DNA of 64,000 nucleotides, from the NCBI RefSeq assembly GCF_003945595.2, contig NW_024104380.1, forward strand, positions 546,441-610,440. The letters run 5' to 3'. Position 1 is the first letter of the stretch, and each line of letters starts with the position of its first letter. Position numbers and translations under genes: made by a program. Positions 24,301-35,863 of this stretch are shown one piece after another. The notes beneath the pieces are model-generated. The model made no database searches. It had not been told where the DNA came from and was given only the letters and a program-made list of their open reading frames with translations. This DNA is from Pipra filicauda. Its lineage: Eukaryota; Chordata; Aves; Passeriformes; Pipridae.

Positions 24301-27110
24301 ATACACCCTGACATTGATATGAACCCAGCTGTGCTCACGAGGTTATGAAAGTGGGGAGGACTTTGGAGCCACTACATTTTTTTCCCCCCTATTAAATAGA
24401 CTTTCTACTTTCCTCCTGTTCAGTAGGTAAGAATATTTCAGCCCCAGACTCTCCTGTGTGGGATTATGTATTTCTTCATTACACCTTTAAAGCCCTTCCA
24501 TGCCATTATTCTCCTCCTGCTGAAAGCACAATGAACATTCAACTCTGGGTCTTTTTGCCAAGTGGCCTCTCTCTCCTCTTTCCAATAACTCATTAAACTC
24601 ACATTTTCCAGGAATCCCTCCTACTTTGTTTTTTTGCTAATCATTAATCTCTTCCTGCTTTTCACTGCTTTAAATCCTGTTCAAATTCCCATTGCCTCCC
24701 CATCATTAGGTGAAGCTGACTCTTCTTGGAGCTTTGATTAAGGATAAGATGGAAATCCCTCATCATGTGGAGACTTTGTTTAAACAACGAGGAGGGGAAA
24801 AAAAACACAACAAAAACCCCAGGTTATTTTTCTCATAACTTAAAAAATGAAAATATTTGGTCAGGGGAATTTACAGAGAGAAGGACCCTTGCTGATGGCT
24901 TCCCCACATGGCTTTATGGGGGAATTATTCATTTCTAGAATAATATTTATCACCTATCAAACTAGGAATGATTTGGCATTGCAAACTCTTCAAGAATCCC
25001 TTATAAGTGCATTGATTGGAGCAATAAATTGCTTTACTTCCTAGTTATATTCCTAGGATTTTCCATGCATGTGCCAGTCATTACTGTCAAAATTTTGCTA
25101 TAACTCAAAATTTTCAGACGAGCAAAAATGTGACAAACTGTTTATAGAGCTAAAAACTTAATTTTAGTCCCATTGATGTTTAGACTGCTTGAAAAAAAAT
25201 TAATCAGCTTTTATTTGTGGTTAGGACAGGGATGTCACCAGGCTCTCCTCTGGGAGGAACTATGATGGTGGTTGTGGTGTTTTCTTCCTCCACAGGCATA
25301 GGTCCATTGAATTTAGGCATTTTATTTACATTCTGCTTCCTTTTCGTTGTCTTGCAGCTAAAGTTTGAAATCTGCAGTGCCAATTGATGCAGAGGGATAT
25401 GATTTGTAACCCAGATAAGATTACAAATATGATTTGGAACCCAGTGACAGCCTAATTGTGACTGAATTTTATTGTGTGTGGTATTGGCAGAGCTGAAATA
25501 ACCCTGGCAATAATCACATGGTCATATGAAAATATTAGCACAGTTAAAAAATCCTAAAACTGACCGAGCTGGAGGCAAGTCCAACACCTGCACTGTCAGG
25601 TCAACACAAGTTGTCTGACCTCAGAGAAAAATCAGAATAACCAGGTTCTACCCTATGTGTTATAACCTCTATCACTGTCCTGCAGAGGTGGCAAGAAAAG
25701 GAATTAATGCACACGTTCAGAACTTCTTCTCTTGACAGCATCAATGGGACACCAAAATTTGGATCTGTCTATTTTACACAGATCCTCTGATATCTTGGAC
25801 ACATAATCCCAACCATACATGACACAAGTACAATGGTGAACTGGAGGAAAATTACATTTCAATAAAAGTTTTAATAACCTGGGCATGTGTGAGCCTCATT
25901 TAGGGAAAAGAAGCAGGAAAAATGGGAGGGATTAAACTCATATATCTCAAATACCATGAATGTAAATGACAAATACCATTGATTTTTAATCCAGACTGGA
26001 AACTCGTGTCACCCCCTTCACACTGAAAACCAGAATTACTTCTTCCACAATGTTGTTTCTTCCTTCATTCTGCTTTCATGTGAATAATCTTGTTCACCTG
26101 CAGCCCTCTCCACTTTCTGTCCTAGTCTTCTAGGATATTAACATTCTCTTCACCCCTATTTGATCACCCTGAACTATCTTTTATGACAAGTTCAACAATG
26201 AGATAAGGGTCTGCATATTTGATGGGGTTTATGCTACATTAATGCTAATTATTGGTCAAAATGCAGGCTTAGCACACTTTTGTCTGTTACACACTGAAAT
26301 CTCCCATCCTAATGGCAATTCCCTGTAAACTGTTCCCATACCTCACACACATCCAGCAATAGTTACTAAACTGCTGCCAGTGTCAAGATACAAAGATAAC
26401 ACATATTATTGACAACAGGTACATAGTTTCCAAGTTTTCATTCTAGAAACTCCTTAAGCTTCTCTTAACATTTTGTTCTATACAGGAAACATTTGCTATA
26501 ACTCCTTTCTCGGATTTTCCCATCTGAAATGTCCTACTTTACATTGTCCCACCAGCAATCACGAAACCTGTGCATTTAGAGATGTTTCCAGGCTGTTCCA
26601 GCCAGAGCTGAGCATCTCTGAAATTCCAGCTGTGTTTCTTCCAGTGCCTCCCGTTCCCTTCTCTCCTTTGTCTGATTTTGTGCCACTTAAATTTCTTGGC
26701 TATTCAGTTCTTTTTACCAGCCTATTAATAAAGAGAAAATCGCTCTGTTTCTGACCCTGGTGTTCCATTAGTGACCTCCTTCTTTATCAAATCCTTCAAA
26801 TGCTGAACATTGTAAAGCTTCTCTACAAACATAACAAGGTTTAGAAGCTTCTTTCACCACTCTGTTAGTGGCTCTGCAGAGGAATCATGGTGGGGTTCCT
26901 CGGAGCACCAGCTCTGTCCTGGCTGATCCCTCTGGCTGCTTCCCAGCAGTGGTTGGAGCTGCTCCTGAGCTCAGTGGAGGGCCCAGGAGCCTCCCAAGGG
27001 GGTTCATTTTGTGCCCCTGCAACATCTGAACCCCCCGTAGTGTCAAGCAGCTGCAAATCAATGAATTTGGTGTGAAACATTAAACCCCCACGTGGGAAAT
27101 GTCTGAAGAA
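21326..27110. other. Unique AT-rich non-coding sequence
   Basis: Nearly 6 kb with no recognised transposon or gene. Short homopolymers occur, such as a T-run near 22330 and a G-run near 23927-23935. A possible remnant CR1 tail near 23322 was too weak to call. GC rises from about 26,880 toward the CR1 cluster. Confidence 0.5.
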
Positions 27111-27212
27111 CCCCCAGAGAAGCTGTGGCTGCCCCATCCCTGGAAGTGTCCAAGGCCACGTTGGATGGGTCTTGGAGCAACCCGGGCTGGTGGAAGGTGT
27201 GATGTCTGCCAT
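27111..27212 (+). mobile_element. CR1 fragment
   Basis: 'cccagagaagctgtggctgc', 'ctggaagtgtccaaggcc' and 'gagcaacccgggctggtgg' are collinear with the + element at 28450-28918. It is truncated at both ends and lacks the terminal repeat. Confidence 0.9.
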
Positions 27213-27445
27213 GGTTTGGGGGTGTGCTGGAATGAAGCAGATGAACAGAACTATTAAATCCTTGCAACAGTTTTGAGGTAGGACACCAGACAGTGACAGT
27301 GATCCAGGGAGAAAACTGCTGGAATAGTGTCAACAGCAAATCCTCTTGGGGAACATCCACACACGGTTTTCTGAGACCTTTTTAGTGTCTTGGCTGCAGT
27401 GGGAACATCTTGTTCAGGGATCAGGGCACTGACAGGGGTCGGGCA

Positions 27446-27722
27446 CATGGAATCACGGGATGGGTGAGGGTGGAAAAGCCCTCTAAGGTCACCAAGTCCA
27501 ACTGTCAGCCCAGCACCACCTCCGTGTTCAGCACTAACCACATTCCCAAGTGCCACATCCATGTGTTTTTTGAGTACTTCCAGGGATAGGGACTCCACCA
27601 CTGCCCTGGGCAGCCCCTTCCAGTGCCTGACAACCCTTTCCATGAAGAAATTTTTCCTAATATCCAACCTGAACCTCCCCTGGCACAGCTCGAGGCCATT
27701 TCTTCTCATTCTGCTGTTGAAC
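27446..27722 (-). mobile_element. CR1 fragment with coding remnant
   Basis: The left end is the complement of the tail ('catggaatcacgggatgg'), then 'ccaagtccaactgtcagccc'. Read on the - strand, one frame keeps the C-terminal CR1 signature [19 protein letters not shown] followed by [14 protein letters not shown]. The frame is open over the preserved part, which suggests a moderately young copy. 5'-truncated near 27722. Confidence 0.95.
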
Positions 27723-28449
27723 ATAAAGCAGTGGGATGTGAATTCCTTGGTCCCCTGGGGCCACTATACTGGTCCTAACTGGGCTGGAGGGGCAGAGCCT
27801 GAGCTGGTGTGTGAACTGTGTGAATGCTGGAGAACTGAAACCTTTGACTAGAAATTCTTCTGCACCTGCAGCCACCCAGTCTGCCTCACACGTAAACTTT
27901 AAATGAGCTGTTCTTGCAGCTGTTTCCACCACGACAAAAATAAATATCCTTCTTTAAACAGTGATGGGACTGACAATTAAGGAGAAGGGAAAATAAAAGT
28001 GGGAGAGTTGAAAGGATTAAACAGGTATGTACAGAAGCTGAGAGTTTTAATCAGTGTGAAAATCTCTTCTAGAAGGCTCACAGAGGCACTGCTGGGAAGA
28101 GGAATCTGTGGCTTCAGAGTCAATATGTTTATTATAAACTTTATCTTGACCATCTGCCACCACTAATCAGATACAATTGGCACTTTGAGTTGGAAGGCAA
28201 ACATATTCAGGACCTGAGATCCCTCCTGGATGGCAACAATCTAAAAGTTTATCTGCACACAACACCTGGTTTGAATTTGTTTACCTGGGAGGAGAACAAG
28301 ATTAAGGATGAGGCATCTGCTCCTGCAAACCAGGGGGTTGGTTTGATTATTCACATGGGAACCAAACTCTGCTGGTAAAAACACCCGGGGAAACAAATTC
28401 AGGTTGTGTTGAATAAGCAGGTTCTTTCCTAATCAGAATATTGTGATCA
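27723..28449. other. Unique non-coding sequence between two CR1 copies
   Basis: No coding potential or repeat recognised. GC is moderate on the left and falls to the right. Confidence 0.5.
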
Positions 28450-28918
28450 CTGCTGGAGAGAGTCCAGAGGAGGCCCCAAGATGAGCAGAGGGTGGAGCAG
28501 CTCTGCTGGGAGGGAAGGGGACAGAGCTGGGATTGTTCAACCTGGAGAGGAGAAGCTTTGGGGTGACCTGATTGTGGCCTTGCAGGACACAAAGGGGCTC
28601 CAAGAAAGATGGAGAGAGACTATGGACAAGGGATGGAGGGACAGGACACAGGGAATGGCTTCAAACTGCCAGAGGGCAGGGATAGATGGGATATTAGGAA
28701 GGAATTCCTGGCTGTGAGGGTGGACAGACCCTGGCACAGGTTGCCCAGAGAAGCTGTGGCTGCCCCTGGATCCCTGGAAGTGTCCAAGGCCAGGTCGGAT
28801 GAGGCTTGGAGCAACCTGGGCTGGTGGAAGGTGTCCCTGCCCATGGCAGGGGGTGGCACTTGGTGGGCATTTGGTCCCTTCCCACCCAAACCACTCACAG
28901 TTCTGTGATTCTCTGACT
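28450..28918 (+). mobile_element. CR1 fragment (about 470 bp) with 3' end
   Basis: The sequence runs from 'tgctggagagagtccagagg' through 'ttcaacctggagaggag' to the terminus 'ttcccacccaaaccactcac' and 'gttctgtgattctctgac'. A + frame keeps RWDIRKEFLAVRVDRPWHRL and PREAVAAPGS. With 31030-31490 it is one of the two longest CR1 copies here. 5'-truncated. Confidence 0.95.
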
Positions 28919-29376
28919 CCTCAGAGGGCAGGTAAACCAGACTTCACATCTCTCTCCTAACACTGGGTCAGGGTCTGACCTCCAAGACTGTCAGAAATTT
29001 TATACTGAAACTCAATATCAAACATCCTGGTGAGGCTTCACCATTTCCCTGCTTCTATTTTGGGGGATTGGGCTCTGAAATGCAAAGGTGGGGTGTGAAG
29101 AGCTCGTCTGAGTCCATAATTAGCACACTCTGTCTGGTTTATATAACATTTCCTGCTCACATTTTCAAAGACTGCATTAAACTTTTAGCACGAGAAGTAT
29201 TTATGTGCTTGTATTTCACTGAATGCTTTACCATTAATGCAGTTGTATCTCCTCACAAAAATGTGATATTTCAATCACACAGGTGACAGATCTGACATTT
29301 AGATTACGCAGTTCCTTTTATTGCCTTCTCTCTGTCAGTTGTAGGGCTCAATTTGACACAATATAATTGATAATTT

Positions 29377-29549
29377 TTGGGGTTTTGTCTGGTTTTTGGA
29401 GCGTGGGCCTTCCTTTGTGGGGTCTGTTTTGAGTTCTTTGTTTGGGTTTTTTTGTTTGTTTTTGTTTTGTGGGGTTTTTGTTTGGTTTTGGAGTTTGTTT
29501 TTTTTTCCTGTGTTTGTTCTTTTATTTGATTTGGTTTGGTTTTCTTCTT

Positions 29550-29587
<38 letters not shown>
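29377..29587. repeat. T/G-rich strand-biased tract ending in a 37-T run
   Basis: From 29377 to 29550 the + strand is almost only T and G, in units like 'tttgttttg' and 'ggtttggt'. It then has 37 uninterrupted T (29551-29587). The complement would be an A/C-rich stretch beside a long poly(A). No retrogene body is recognisable beside it, so low-complexity expansion is the simplest reading. Confidence 0.9.
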
Positions 29588-30423
29588 CTGTAAGAAAGGA
29601 AATGTTTTGAAGACCAAAAAGTACTCACAAACTTTTAGGGAAAATATGGTCTAACTGGAACTGCAGCTCAGCAGCTTCCTTGAGGAAAATGCTGTCCTAT
29701 GTATCCCTCCTGGTGAGATTATCTGTGATATAACACTGTGGGGAAAGAAATAGCAAATATTTGGTTTTTTTGTGAATAGGTGAAAAAAAAAAGGATCCTA
29801 AACCAGATTCATTTCTTCTACATAAAGAACATGAATTTTGAAACTTCATCTAGAATTTGATTAAGGAGCCATCCAATTATTGTCAGGTTGTAATTGTATT
29901 TTTGTTGACTTTTTTTTGCAACCTCTTGTTTGCAGAGTTACAACTCCTTTATTTCTATATTTGGTTGTTTGGTATTCTTTGAGAGAAAAGGCGTTTTGGG
30001 GCTGAATTAAAATGAACATTTCAGGAAAGACAACTGGAATGAAATGATTGTGTATTTTTTACTAAAAGTTTGCATTTTTTTTTCCCAAAACAGCACCCTG
30101 ATATTTATAATCAGCCAAATCATAAAAAAAAATTTAAAAATGCAGCAAAATCCCGCAAAAATTGAAGTTTCCCTAGTGAAGGATTGATGCTTTTAAAATT
30201 CAACCATGCATATTGATGACCTAAGAGTTATTTGGAAAAGCAATGAAAAAGGAAGCAGTAAACAATGGGGATTGACAGGTTTTGATTGTATTTAATTTTG
30301 TTTTGACATGTCTGGAATGCAAAGAAGATTTTAAATGTCTAGAGCATACAGGAACAAATTCCAATTAATAGAACACCAGGAAGGGAGAAAATAGCATGCA
30401 AGCCTTCAATCTAAATGAAGACT

Positions 30424-30519
30424 TTATTTTATGAGTTTATTTTATTTATTTATTTATTTATTTATTTTATTTATCTTTTTTTATGCTTTTATTATTTTAT
30501 TTATTTCATATTATTTTTA
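30424..30519. repeat. (TTTA)n imperfect microsatellite
   Basis: Perfect TTTA units in the middle (about 30440-30474), degenerating to TTTTA/TTTA mixtures on both sides. Confidence 0.9.
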
Positions 30520-30890
30520 GCACAGCCCATGAGGGAATATATTCTAATCTGCACTGCTTTTCAAATAAATAACTTCTGTGTTTGAACTCAATCCTTTGCC
30601 AGGCAAACAGACCTTTTTGGATGGTGTGGGAATATGGACAAACAATTCCTAAGGAATTATTGCCAAGTCCTCTCTGCTGCCAAATGTTAATCTCAGCCAA
30701 AGAGACGTGATTAAGGGAAGGCAATTAAAAAATCCAGTAACATAGGTCAACATTAATAGGGAAAGTAGTAATACAGCTGTTAGAAACTGGGGAAGCTTTT
30801 CAAGCACTGTATTGAGGGAGAAAGGAAAACCCCAGGAAAATGTGTCATCTTTTCCTTTACCAGCTGCCCTGAGTGAAGATTTTCAAGATC

Positions 30891-30953
30891 AATAATATAA
30901 TTATAATTAATAAAATATTTATAATTAATATAATAATTGTAATTATACAATTA
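30891..30953. repeat. AT-rich low-complexity stretch
   Basis: Almost pure A/T built from 'ataattataatt'-like words with internal palindromes. No coding content. Confidence 0.75.
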
Positions 30954-31029
30954 TGTATCTAGATCCAGATTTCCATTCCAGTGCAATGTCTGTTAGGGAG
31001 GGAGGAATGACAATCAATGTGCTCCTGTC

Positions 31030-31490
31030 CATGGAATCATGGAATTGTTAAGGTTGGAAAAGCCCTCTAAGATCATTGAGTCCAACTGTCAACCCAGCAC
31101 TGTGGTCACCACTAACCCATGTCCTCGAGTGCCACAGCCACACATTTTGGGGACACCTCCAGGGCTGGGCACTCCAAACCTCCCTGGGCAGCCCCTGCCA
31201 AGGCCTGACCACCCTTTCCAGGAGGAAATTCCTCCTCCTGTCCAACCAGACCCTCCCCTGGCACAGCTGGAGGCCGTTCCCTCTCCTCCTGTCCCTTGTT
31301 CCCTGGGAGCAGAGCCCGACCCCCCCCGGCTCCCCCCTCCTGTCAGGGGGTTGCAGAGCCAGAAGGTCCCCCCTGAGCCTCCTTTTCTCCAGGCTGAGCC
31401 CCCCCAGCTCCCTCAGCCCCTCCTGCTGCTCCAGCCCCTTCCCAGCTCCCTTCCCTTCCCTGCACACCCTCCAGCCCCTCCGTGTGTCCC
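31030..31490 (-). mobile_element. CR1 fragment (about 460 bp) with coding remnant
   Basis: Left end 'catggaatcatggaattg', then 'gatcattgagtccaactgtc'. On the - strand an open frame of about 139 codons keeps LSLEKRRLRGDLLALQP, CQGRVWLDRRRNFLLERVV and WQGLPREVW, the C-terminal end of the CR1 reverse transcriptase protein. The long + frame over the same bases is only its antisense shadow. The 5' end merges into GC-rich sequence near 31490. Confidence 0.95.
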
Positions 31491-31975
31491 TTGTCTGAGT
31501 GGTGGGTCCTCTCTCAGGGGCAGAACTTCCTCACAAAATATGATGCAGGAGCAGGTCCCACCCAGCAGGATCATCTGCTCCTCCTCGTGCCCCTTTGCCT
31601 CCCCCAGCAGGGTCAAGGAGACACCCCCAGATCCTTGCCCTTCACTCCCAGAGCCCTGTGGTCACTCCTGATGTACCCAAAGTCTCTCCCCTGGCAGTGC
31701 CCTCTGCAGGACCAGAGGCAGGGAAGGAGATTTACAGGTGTTGTCCAAACTCAGGAATTTCCATTTTTAACCTGTCTTCTCGCTTCCTCCCTCTCAGCAG
31801 CACAGGGTTCAGGTTCTTGGCCCTGTTGGGGTTCTGCAAAGACCCCGTTATGTCCTTGTTCCCCCCCCCCATACACACAATCACATTTCTCACAGAAGTC
31901 CCTAAAGAAGGAGCCTGGAAAATCTGCACCAACTCCTATTGCTCTGTGTGCTGCTCCCAGACTTAATAATCAGAC
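31491..31975. other. GC-richer flank of the CR1 copy, unidentified
   Basis: It continues the raised GC of the neighbouring CR1 ('cccagcaggatcatctgctc' and similar) with a run of ten C near 31861-31870. I cannot align it to known CR1 wording. It may be a more 5' CR1 part that has diverged, or unique sequence. Open + frames here are not protein-like. Confidence 0.35.
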
Positions 31976-34900
31976 TTAATGATCTCCCTAAAATATAGCA
32001 AGTGAGATGCCAGTGACATTAATCAATGTTTAACAAAGGCAAGAAGTGCTGCTCACTGAATATAAATACTTGCACAGAAAGATTTAGCATTTGTTTAGGA
32101 GCTTAATTAAAAAGCTCTACTTGATGTGAGCGGTGCCCTTTGGAGGATCTAAACTCCTTGATGAAGAAATAAACTGTTTTCCCTCACTTAGAGCTTTCTT
32201 TTCTTCCTTCCTGATGAGTGGTTTCGAAGATCAGAAGATAAATTCTCATCTGCCATCTTAATTTAAAAGCTATTTTCACATCCTGATAAGCCCGGGAGTT
32301 TTTTTGGGAGGCTTCATTTTGTTTGCCTCAGTTGTCGATGAACAAACTGAAGGTAATTAACCCAGGCTGGATATCTCAGGAACATCCAGAGCCTTTGCAT
32401 TTAGCAGAGGAATGGGAAAATTTACCTGGGAAAACCCACATCCACTAATGATTAAACTGCTTTTTCTCCTGTTTAATGCAACTGGGTAATTCCAGTGAAG
32501 GTCAAGGTGGAGCTATTGTGCTGCATTTAGAGCTAATCTTGGAGAATTATAAAAAAAAAGCATAATCAATAATCAAAAGATGTGGAATTAAACTCTGCAG
32601 ATAGAGGAGAATTTGATAACATTTTTCCACAGCTGCAGTTAAAGAAGATCCTGAGCTTCTCTGAACAAAACCCAGTGGATTACACTGAACCAAAAGTTTC
32701 TGAGTCTTTCTGACCTTGCAGTTTCTAGCATTTTATTATGTATATATTATATATATAAATACAAACCCTACACGTTTCTATACCAAGCCTGTGATAGGCA
32801 ATTAAAAAAAAATAAACAAAATAAAGAAAATCTCATTTCGTGTCACATGGACAAATTGTCCCATAGTGTCGGTTGTCCGTGTCTTTTATTTCAGGAATAA
32901 AATCATAGGTTTTTAATGTGCAGGATTAAAGAGAACAATGTACTTGGTATTTTAAAAAAAAAAAATTCATAAAAATTATTAGTATAAAAAAAAGTCCAAA
33001 AGTTATGTGGTAATTAAGAAACTAAAACTCAGTGAGATTTCTGTTGGCAAAGGGTTTTTACTGTGACTTTACACAAACAGCAATTTCTGCTTCTCATTAG
33101 AAAGAGTCCAAAAATCCTCTCTGGGGACACTGATGCTCCTCTAAGGTGAAAGAAAGTAAAAGATCTGAAGCTGTAAAGTGTGCAGGCTGAACAATCACAA
33201 AATAAATTATGCCTTTAAAATGTTGACATAGATATTGCTATAATATCATAGTAAAATAATAAATATTACTGCGGTAAAATAAATCAGTTAAAATCTGTAC
33301 AAATACCCTATATTTCAAAATTATTGAAAGAACATTGGATTTATCAAAGCTTATCTTTTCCCTACTCTTGGGTAATTGACTATTTATTTTTAGATTATGG
33401 AGTCTTCTTGTGAAGAAGAAAAACCACCTTTGAATTCTCAGATTTTCCTGGAATGGAAAATTATTTTAGTCTGAGCTTAATTGGTTTTCTATTTTTTAGC
33501 TGATGCTGCCAGCAGCATTTGGGGCTTACTTCTTTTCATTAGGAACAGGGATTTATGACAGCCAGGTATTTGGCATGAGCCCATTCAATTAAAAATAATG
33601 CTGAAAAATTCTATTTATCTTAACAGAAGTATAAAATAATACTGGATAGTTCTTCTGTGGAAGTGCAAAGACCTTGTCAAAGTCCTTGTTATTCCATCAT
33701 TTACCTGCATGGGAGGTGATTTCCAACCCAAAAGGATTTTATGACCCAGTGGGCAAATTCAAGTTTGCTTTATGTCAACTCACATCCTCCTGAAAGTCAA
33801 ACCCTCAGACCAAAACCTTGAGCCAAAGCCCACTGGAGACACAGAAATTCCCACCTCTGTGGTGGACCTGGAAAATGTTTCCTATAATATCATGTTATTG
33901 GGGGAGATTTTTAAAATCCAGTCTTTTTAACCAGTTTTTATCAGAGGAAACACTGCTGAGCTGAGCCTGAGGAGCTGTGACAAGTCTGGGGCACGAAGAC
34001 ACATCGGGACAGCTACAGGATCAGAGATGCCATTTCCCAAAGAATTTCCACAGGATATACACACTGAACTAAACTGGGGAGTGAGGACTCATGACTGTAA
34101 TTTCTGAAGCTCTAAAAATAAGGCTCAGTTCAATTCCCTCGGGACTTTCATCCAAGCTTAGACTGGAATTTGAACGCAGAACTATAATTTTTCACCCACG
34201 TTTTTGTCACACCAGCAGACCCCTCCTTCCCTGACAGGGAACAGATTGCTTTGGAGACCTTCAAATTACTGGAAATTCCCTCCTAAAGAATGATCCCTCT
34301 GAACAGCAGAGATTTCCACATGGCTCTTTGGAGGACTTTGCTGATAACCTGTTACACCACAAAACCCAGTGAAATCTCCCTGTGTTTTCCCTGAAACCTC
34401 TGGAAAACCCATTCAAGCAAGTTTTTTCAAGTTCAGTGCTTTAATCCTCACCACTCAAAGCCTGATTGAAATGGGTGGTTTAAGATTACACGTGGTCAAC
34501 AAACATAAAGGACTGACATTGTGAGATAATTAAAGTACAGATCTGCCAGATTCATGGGCAAAGATTTGATTTAAGGAAATAACAAATGGATTTTTCCACA
34601 GAAGACATCAATGCCTGTGCACCTCAGAGCCCTTTTTCTCTTTTTAGCCCTTTGGCAGAGGCCATGGTCTCTCTTAAGTGAAACCTATTATCTCTAAAGC
34701 AAAGGCAATAGACTTTAATTGGGTTACTGAATATCACAAAGAGGTTAAGGGAAAGATATTGAAGCTCTTCACTGAAAATATATTTTAAAGAATACATAAG
34801 GAGGTCGAATCTCCTGAGATTGTCTAGTATTTTAAAGACATTTGGAGAGCACTTAGTGTGAATTCTATTTTAAAATGCTTTCAGAGGCTGGAAAGTTTGA

Positions 34901-35002
34901 CTGTTAGTGGACATTACAGTAATGAACAGATAGTGACAACTGTTACAAATGATCCTTCATTTAGCAACGGATCTTGATGTGATTAACATCATGGTGATGG
35001 GA
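31976..35002. other. Unique AT-rich non-coding sequence; possible conserved element at about 32080-32650
   Basis: No gene or transposon recognised. The 32080-32650 part is repeat-free, with ATTA-type words and scattered CpGs. A weak CR1-tail-like string near 33720-33745 was not called. Confidence 0.45.
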
Positions 35003-35213
35003 ACAGCTGGAGCTGTGCCAGGGAGGGTCAGGTTGGATCTCAGGAAAAGGTTCTTCCCCCAGAGGCTGGTTGGCACTGCCCAGGCTCCCCAGGGCAGTGG
35101 GCACAGCCCCAAGGCTGCCAGAGCTCCAGAAGGGTTTGGACAACGCTCTGAGGGACAGGGGGGGATTGTTGGGGTGTCTGTGCAGGGCCAGCTCAGGACA
35201 TTCTGAGATTCTT
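35003..35213 (+). mobile_element. CR1 fragment with an internal 3'-UTR deletion
   Basis: 'agctgtgccagggagggtca', 'ggttggatctcagg' and 'ttcttcccccagagg' encode GRVRLDLRKRFFPQRLV in the + frame. It then matches the 46716-46963 copy nearly word for word. In the 3'-UTR it jumps from 'tgtgcagggcca' directly to 'gctcaggac', losing about 40 bp present in its relatives. Confidence 0.9.
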
Positions 35214-35656
35214 TAAAACTCACAAGGCGTGACATTTCCCCAGCGCTGCTTTTTCCTGTTCTGTGTACACAGACCCCGCCAAGATTTACCCAAAAAAGAA
35301 CCAAAACCTTGAGTGCCGAAAACTACTCCTAAAGAAGCATCAAACCCCTAAATTAGCTCTGGCAAAGCAGATCTGTCAAGGCAGATTTGAAAAAAAAAAA
35401 CAAAAAAGCCCCAAATTCTACGGATTTAAATGTTGTTGCTATGTAACCACTAGAAAATTAAGGCTTTTTCCCCAACTATTCTTGCACTGTCAACAAAGAT
35501 GTAACTGCTAATATGAGTGGTCCTTTTTCTGCTTCCTAAAGAAAGCAGTAACCAAATATAAGGGAAAGCTGTAAGGAAGTCAAGGAAATGAGACTTTTGG
35601 ACTTTCAGAAAAGAAGAATAAACTTGAGGAAGTTCTATACAGGCACTGGAAGTTAA

Positions 35657-35674
35657 ACCTGTTTGCAAACAGGT
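35657..35674. repeat. Perfect 18-bp palindrome
   Basis: acctgtttgcaaacaggt has no spacer. It contains two overlapping CAGGT/ACCTG E-box-like ends, which could bind a dimeric factor. No other support. Confidence 0.9.
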
Positions 35675-35783
35675 GCAGCTTTGCATGTCTGGTACTATGT
35701 GCAAACATACAATGTGGTTCTCTCTATACAGCCTTTCACTGGAAAGGAAGTGCAAGGGGAAATTTCCTCTCATCACCTGTGTT

Positions 35784-35863
35784 ATAAAAATATAAATGTA
35801 ATAATAAAAATATAAGTGCAATAATAAAAATATAAATATATTAATATAAATATAAAAATATAG
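35784..35863. repeat. AT-rich 20-bp tandem repeat
   Basis: Three diverged units beginning 'ataaaaatataa' start at about 35784, 35804 and 35824, followed by irregular 'aatataaata' sequence. Confidence 0.85.

Larger units (their letters stand above)
28919..31029. other. Non-coding sequence with T-rich low-complexity tracts
   Basis: No gene. Contains the T/G-rich tract with its 37-T run, the TTTA repeat and an AT-rich stretch near 30891-30953, each described where clear. Confidence 0.6.

Noticed and set aside
31039..31671. 210-codon + frame rich in proline
   Set aside because: It is antisense to a minus-strand CR1 whose sense frame shows the real CR1 protein signature.
33720..33745. CR1-tail-like string 'gatttccaacccaaaaggat'
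   Set aside because: Too short and lacking the terminal motif.
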